From assembly GCA_050084985.1 (NCBI GenBank), contig JBITNC010000001.1, positions 55,366,001 to 55,430,000 on the forward strand: 64,000 bases of DNA. The letters run 5' to 3'. Shown piece by piece: positions 60,894 through 64,000 of the stretch. The position numbers were made by a program, and so were the translations under genes. Every line of letters begins with the position of its first letter. Position 1 is the first letter of the stretch. The notes beneath the pieces were generated by a model. That model was not told where the DNA came from and did not search any database. It saw only the letters and a program-made list of their open reading frames with translations. This DNA is from Nageia nagi. Lineage: Eukaryota > Pinophyta.

Positions 60894-61690
60894 TCATTTA
60901 GTTGAGTTTGTATGTGCATGTTGTAGTTGCCTAAAACTTTCACCTTTTACAATATTTTGAAATAAATGTTTATGTAAAAATAAAACATCAGTGATGAGCT
61001 TGCTGCTCTTCACAAAGAGTAAAATTGTCTCTTCTATGTTTTGATATGCTTTTCTTGTTCTTTTGAATAGTTTACCTACAGGCTGGAACTGTCCAGCAGA
61101 CAACTTTCAAAGAGGTAAGGATGTGTAATGAATCCTTACTTAGGTTGTGATCCTTGTTATTGTTCAAACTAATTCCTCCTTGTTGTGCTCATTAATACAT
61201 TGTATTGCACTTCATGTTGATTTACTCATTTGTCTATGAATGCATTTGAAAATGATGGAAAAAAAAAAAGAACTGGAAGCAAAATTGATTGTAGAATGTT
61301 TTGAAAATGGCTTCTATTTTAATTTTCATTCATTATATCTCTGCATGCATACTCTTGAATTCATATTTAAATACTAAAATTATATCCTCCAAAAAAATTT
61401 AGCATGTTTGATGCATTGACTGATGCTGTTATTTCCTCAGTGGATGAACATAATTGGCCTCAGATTTCATTCGAGATATTTTCCATGATACATTATATGT
61501 AAACAGTAAAGTAAAAAAATTTCATATATCATACATAAACCATGAAGTTGCATTGCATTTTTTAAACAAGTTATTATAAACATTTAAAGTCCATGTTTGT
61601 GTACATTTTTCTAGAATTCTAAAATTTGGTGTTGTAACATTTATGGGAAATTTGAAGATCAACTATGAGCAGAATTACAAAATGTGCTCA
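60894..61690 (+). repeat. exon-cassette repeat, copy 3
   Basis: Full-length copy. Exon-like core 61082-61114 has an intact acceptor (CCTACAG) and donor (GTAAGG), reads AGTVQQTTFKE in phase 0 and is in phase with the candidate exon at 60532. Confidence 0.7.
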
Positions 61691-61699
61691 AAATGGCCT

Positions 61700-62640
61700 T
61701 GTAGATATATATATATCCACCACGGCATTTTACAACATATTGGAAATGGCCTAGCAGATACTTTATAATGGATCCACCATTGCATTTTACATGTTTATAG
61801 GCATTTGTTGCCTACCGCCAATCAGCTGAGATTCAGGGAAGAGAATTTTTGCACAATAGTAAATACCCTTCCCCATATGTATTTTTGCACTTTTCATATC
61901 TAATTGGTGTACTTTTCATCCCTTGGTTATCACTATTAACTAAAATATAACCTATTGTCTCATGCCTAGCAACTAATGTAAATATCTTTTTTCATAATCT
62001 ACTCCATATTGTTGAGATTATTCTTTTGCAACTAGCCTTACTTTATGCCTTTCAATTGAGCCATAACATGTGTTTGATCTTGTAGACCCATTTTATATTT
62101 AGTGTATCTTTTTCTTTTGGTAGCTCCATGAGTTCCCAATTTTCATTCTTTTCACTTTTATCACTAAAGAATTCCAATAATTAAATCCGGACAATAATTT
62201 TTAGTAGTTAAATATTCAAACATGGTTTAATTCCAACCAAAAAATTCTTGGTAATTTTATTCATAGACAGTGCAAAATATACATCAACTTATAAAGAAAT
62301 TATTACATAGAATTTGGGCCTAGATGGCCAATGCAAACATAGGCACAAGATAATAGAATGATTCCAAAAAAAACACAAAATGATAAAGGCAAGAGCAAAT
62401 TACGATTAAGAGTTGCTCTACTCTATTCATACCAAAGCATCAGGCTACTTGTAAGCCCTTCTCTAACATTTATTGTTTGTCAAGGATGTCCTTCAAGTAT
62501 TTCTCCCTCTGTCTTTCAAATTCTTGCACTTCCTTCTCCAGCTCTTCACTCTACAATTGTAGAGGATTTCTAAAAAATAGTTCAATACCATAACTCTGTA
62601 GTATTAAAAACAAGGCTCGTTCTTGTGTGGAAATGCAAAG
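61700..62640. other. no gene supported
   Basis: AT-rich intron-like sequence with a (TA)n stretch at 61708-61716. A 71-codon frame at 62358-62573 has no recognised motif. Confidence 0.35.
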
Positions 62641-63044
62641 GAATTTGTGGTGGTATGATCTAGTGGCGTTGGGCATTCAAGAAGCAGCTAAAGAGCATGC
62701 AGGACCGGCTAGTATTGTGTCAGGATTTTGGCCTTGCTAACTTTCTTATGTTATAAGGAGCACTGTTACCTATCTTAGAACCACATTTGCTTTGTTTTTT
62801 CTCAAAGAAAAATCCAAGATACTTGGTTGTTATTGTTATGTTTTCCATTTTTACTTCGTATATCACCAGGACCAATGCAGCAATGGCCCGGAGTTTCAAA
62901 CCTTATCTAGCGAATGCAATCGGAATGAAAACCATCTGGCAGTTCAAGGTGGACCCTCTCTTGGAGGGATTCAATGACCTGGATCTTGTTGCGGTTGCAT
63001 TAGTTCTCTTCATCACATTATTTATTTGTTACAGGTCTCTGTAG
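62641..63044 (+). other. candidate last exons of an unidentified gene
   Basis: Two GC-richer blocks. Near 62647-62720 a frame reads NLWWYDLVALGIQEAAKEHA. At 62870 an acceptor (TATCACCAG) opens a block ending at a TAG at 63042-63044; one frame gives KPYLANAIGMKTIWQFKVDP and a C-terminal hydrophobic helix of about 17 residues (LVAVALVLFITLFIC), as a tail-anchored membrane protein would have. A second frame is also open for 35 codons, so the frame is uncertain. With 60532 and 61082 they may form one plus-strand gene. Confidence 0.3.
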
Positions 63045-63166
63045 AAAAAGTTTACGCACCCTCTTTCCTATTTTCTTCATTAATTTTTGTGCAAAATGAG
63101 GTTGATATGTTGTGAAAACTGGTACTTGGTTTTGGTTGCAACACGAAAGAGAGTTCGGTTTTCAAT

Positions 63167-63373
63167 ATGGTGTCGACAGTGTTGCATGTCGTATTTATTG
63201 TGTTTATTATCATATTGGGTTTTTCCAAGGGAGATACCAAGAACCTCACGCACCCTGCCAACCCAATGAACCCTAGCGGGGTTCGCTCCCATGGGAGCCA
63301 GGGTAGCGTTTGTGGGTGTGATCTTTCTCCTGCAAGAAAATCATGTACGCTTTTGTCAACTTTAATCCAATGA
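63167..63373 (+). other. 68-codon ORF with signal-peptide-like start
   Basis: MVSTVLHVVFIVFIIILGFS would be a strong secretion signal, followed by GDTKNLTHPANPMNPSG. From about 63305 on, the frame runs antisense to the PPR E motif, so only the first 46 or so residues could be original. No promoter or relative is known to me. Confidence 0.2.
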
Positions 63374-64000
63374 CGTCCAACTGTCTTCTTGATTCCTCTA
63401 TCTTTCATCAATGTCCTTACACTTTAAACAACATCCCAGCTGCCCACTTCAGCATAAATATTTAAAAGAAAAGTACAAAATGGAGAATATTAAGGCTCCA
63501 ACAAGAAAAAGATTGTTGCCACAAAATGCCCCATTCCTACATTCTTATATGATCTATAAGCACCAAGTAAACACATCCAAACCCCAATTCAGGTTTTATG
63601 GTCATTTTGACATTAAGTTCAAAGCTTCTTCAAGATAGCTTGCATGGCCAAGAAGATCAACAATGCATGTATAATGAATTATCCCAGGAATAATGCAATA
63701 AGAGTCACTCATGATTTTAAAGTATGTATACCATTTACAGCGCTCATCGACTAGAAACAGACAAAGTTGGTTCCCAAGTGCTTCATCAGATCAAAGAGTT
63801 TAAGGCATCCTTATTGTAACCATGATTTGCATGTCCTTCAATCATTACAGTCCGTGAAACAGTGTCTGCATCATGCATCTTGTCAAACAATTTTGGCACC
63901 TTATGTATTCTTCCTTGTTTTGCATACATGTCTACTACGACACTTACAACCACAACATTCAATGAAAATCATTTTCAACTAATCTTTGATGGATGTACAT
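63250..64000 (-). pseudogene. PPR protein pseudogene (PLS, E/E+), cut by window end
   Basis: On minus from the window end: a PPR motif (SVVVDMYAKQGRIHKVPKLF, then DKMHDADTVSRTVMIEGHAN, about 63948-63790), the E domain (HYTCIVDLLGHAYLEEALNL, about 63680-63610), and the E+ part, MMKDRGIKKTVGRHWIKVDK then SVHDFLAGERSHPQT (63411-63307). After SHPQT the match stops at a GC-rich junction near 63300, so a DYW domain is missing. Frameshifts and stops separate the parts. The 5' part of the gene lies beyond 64000. Confidence 0.75.

Noticed and set aside
60985-61115. Box C-like GTGATGA in cassette copy 3 as a C/D snoRNA
   Set aside because: No CTGA box D at suitable distance, no terminal stem, and the box is not kept in copy 1.
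63167-63373. CLE or CEP signalling peptide
   Set aside because: The HPANPMNPSG segment resembles such peptides only loosely; conserved core residues are not in place and the C-terminal third is antisense PPR sequence.
1-64000. CRISPR array, bacterial operons, rRNA genes
   Set aside because: Tandem arrays here lack the spacer pattern of CRISPR, gene structure is eukaryotic (introns, LTR elements), and no rRNA core sequence was seen.

Overview
This window looks like repeat-dominated nuclear DNA from a land plant with a large genome. It is strongly AT-rich, has almost no intact genes, carries nested Ty3/gypsy and Ty1/copia elements, has degenerate arrays of the plant telomere motif CCCTAAA, and holds several decayed plant-type PPR (PLS class, E/DYW) genes. 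A gymnosperm such as a conifer fits best; this rests on TE style and decay state, not on any marker gene.

Layout. 1-700: GC-richer segment, possibly the edge of a gene. 1034-1600: Ty1/copia LTR on the minus strand. 2240-2720: PPR remnant. 3120-4320: unrecognised broken ORF. 4900-9630: gene-free, with one minus-strand LTR. 10440-11723: 3' end of a gypsy element and its LTR, abutting copy 1 of an exon-bearing repeat cassette (11724-12420). 16379-18441: decayed multi-exon plus-strand gene with clean splice sites and a tandemly duplicated exon, converging on a minus-strand transposase pseudogene (20160-22669, motif HGKGEHDG). Between them lie minisatellites and a tRNA-Lys-like pseudogene.

22780-50450 is a nest. 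The base layer is a degenerate telomere-like array with a higher-order period near 658 bp. A 7.1 kb chromovirus (22910-30001) sits in it. A CACTA-like DNA transposon (30623-49747, target duplication CTT) sits in it too. Inside the CACTA element are a probable solo LTR (31527-32660) and a 14.3 kb Tat-like Ty3/gypsy element (32909-47192, target duplication GTAAA, coding strand minus). The Tat-like element has gag, protease, an archaeal-type RNase H placed before RT, RT, RNase H, an integrase with its catalytic triad intact, and a large extra ORF region downstream of integrase.

50450-64000: AT-rich DNA with GC-rich islands at 54.7, 55.6 and 56.3 kb, cassette copies at 54.95, 60.5 and 60.9 kb, a copia RT remnant (58.3-58.97 kb, minus), a PPR remnant (59.1 kb, plus), candidate exons of an unidentified gene (60.5-63.04 kb), and a PPR pseudogene (63.3-64.0 kb, minus) running off the window.

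No gene here looks certainly functional. The most complete ORFs belong to the Tat-like element, and the premature stops I checked in it are each one C-to-T change from a sense codon, as expected of old methylated retroelement DNA.
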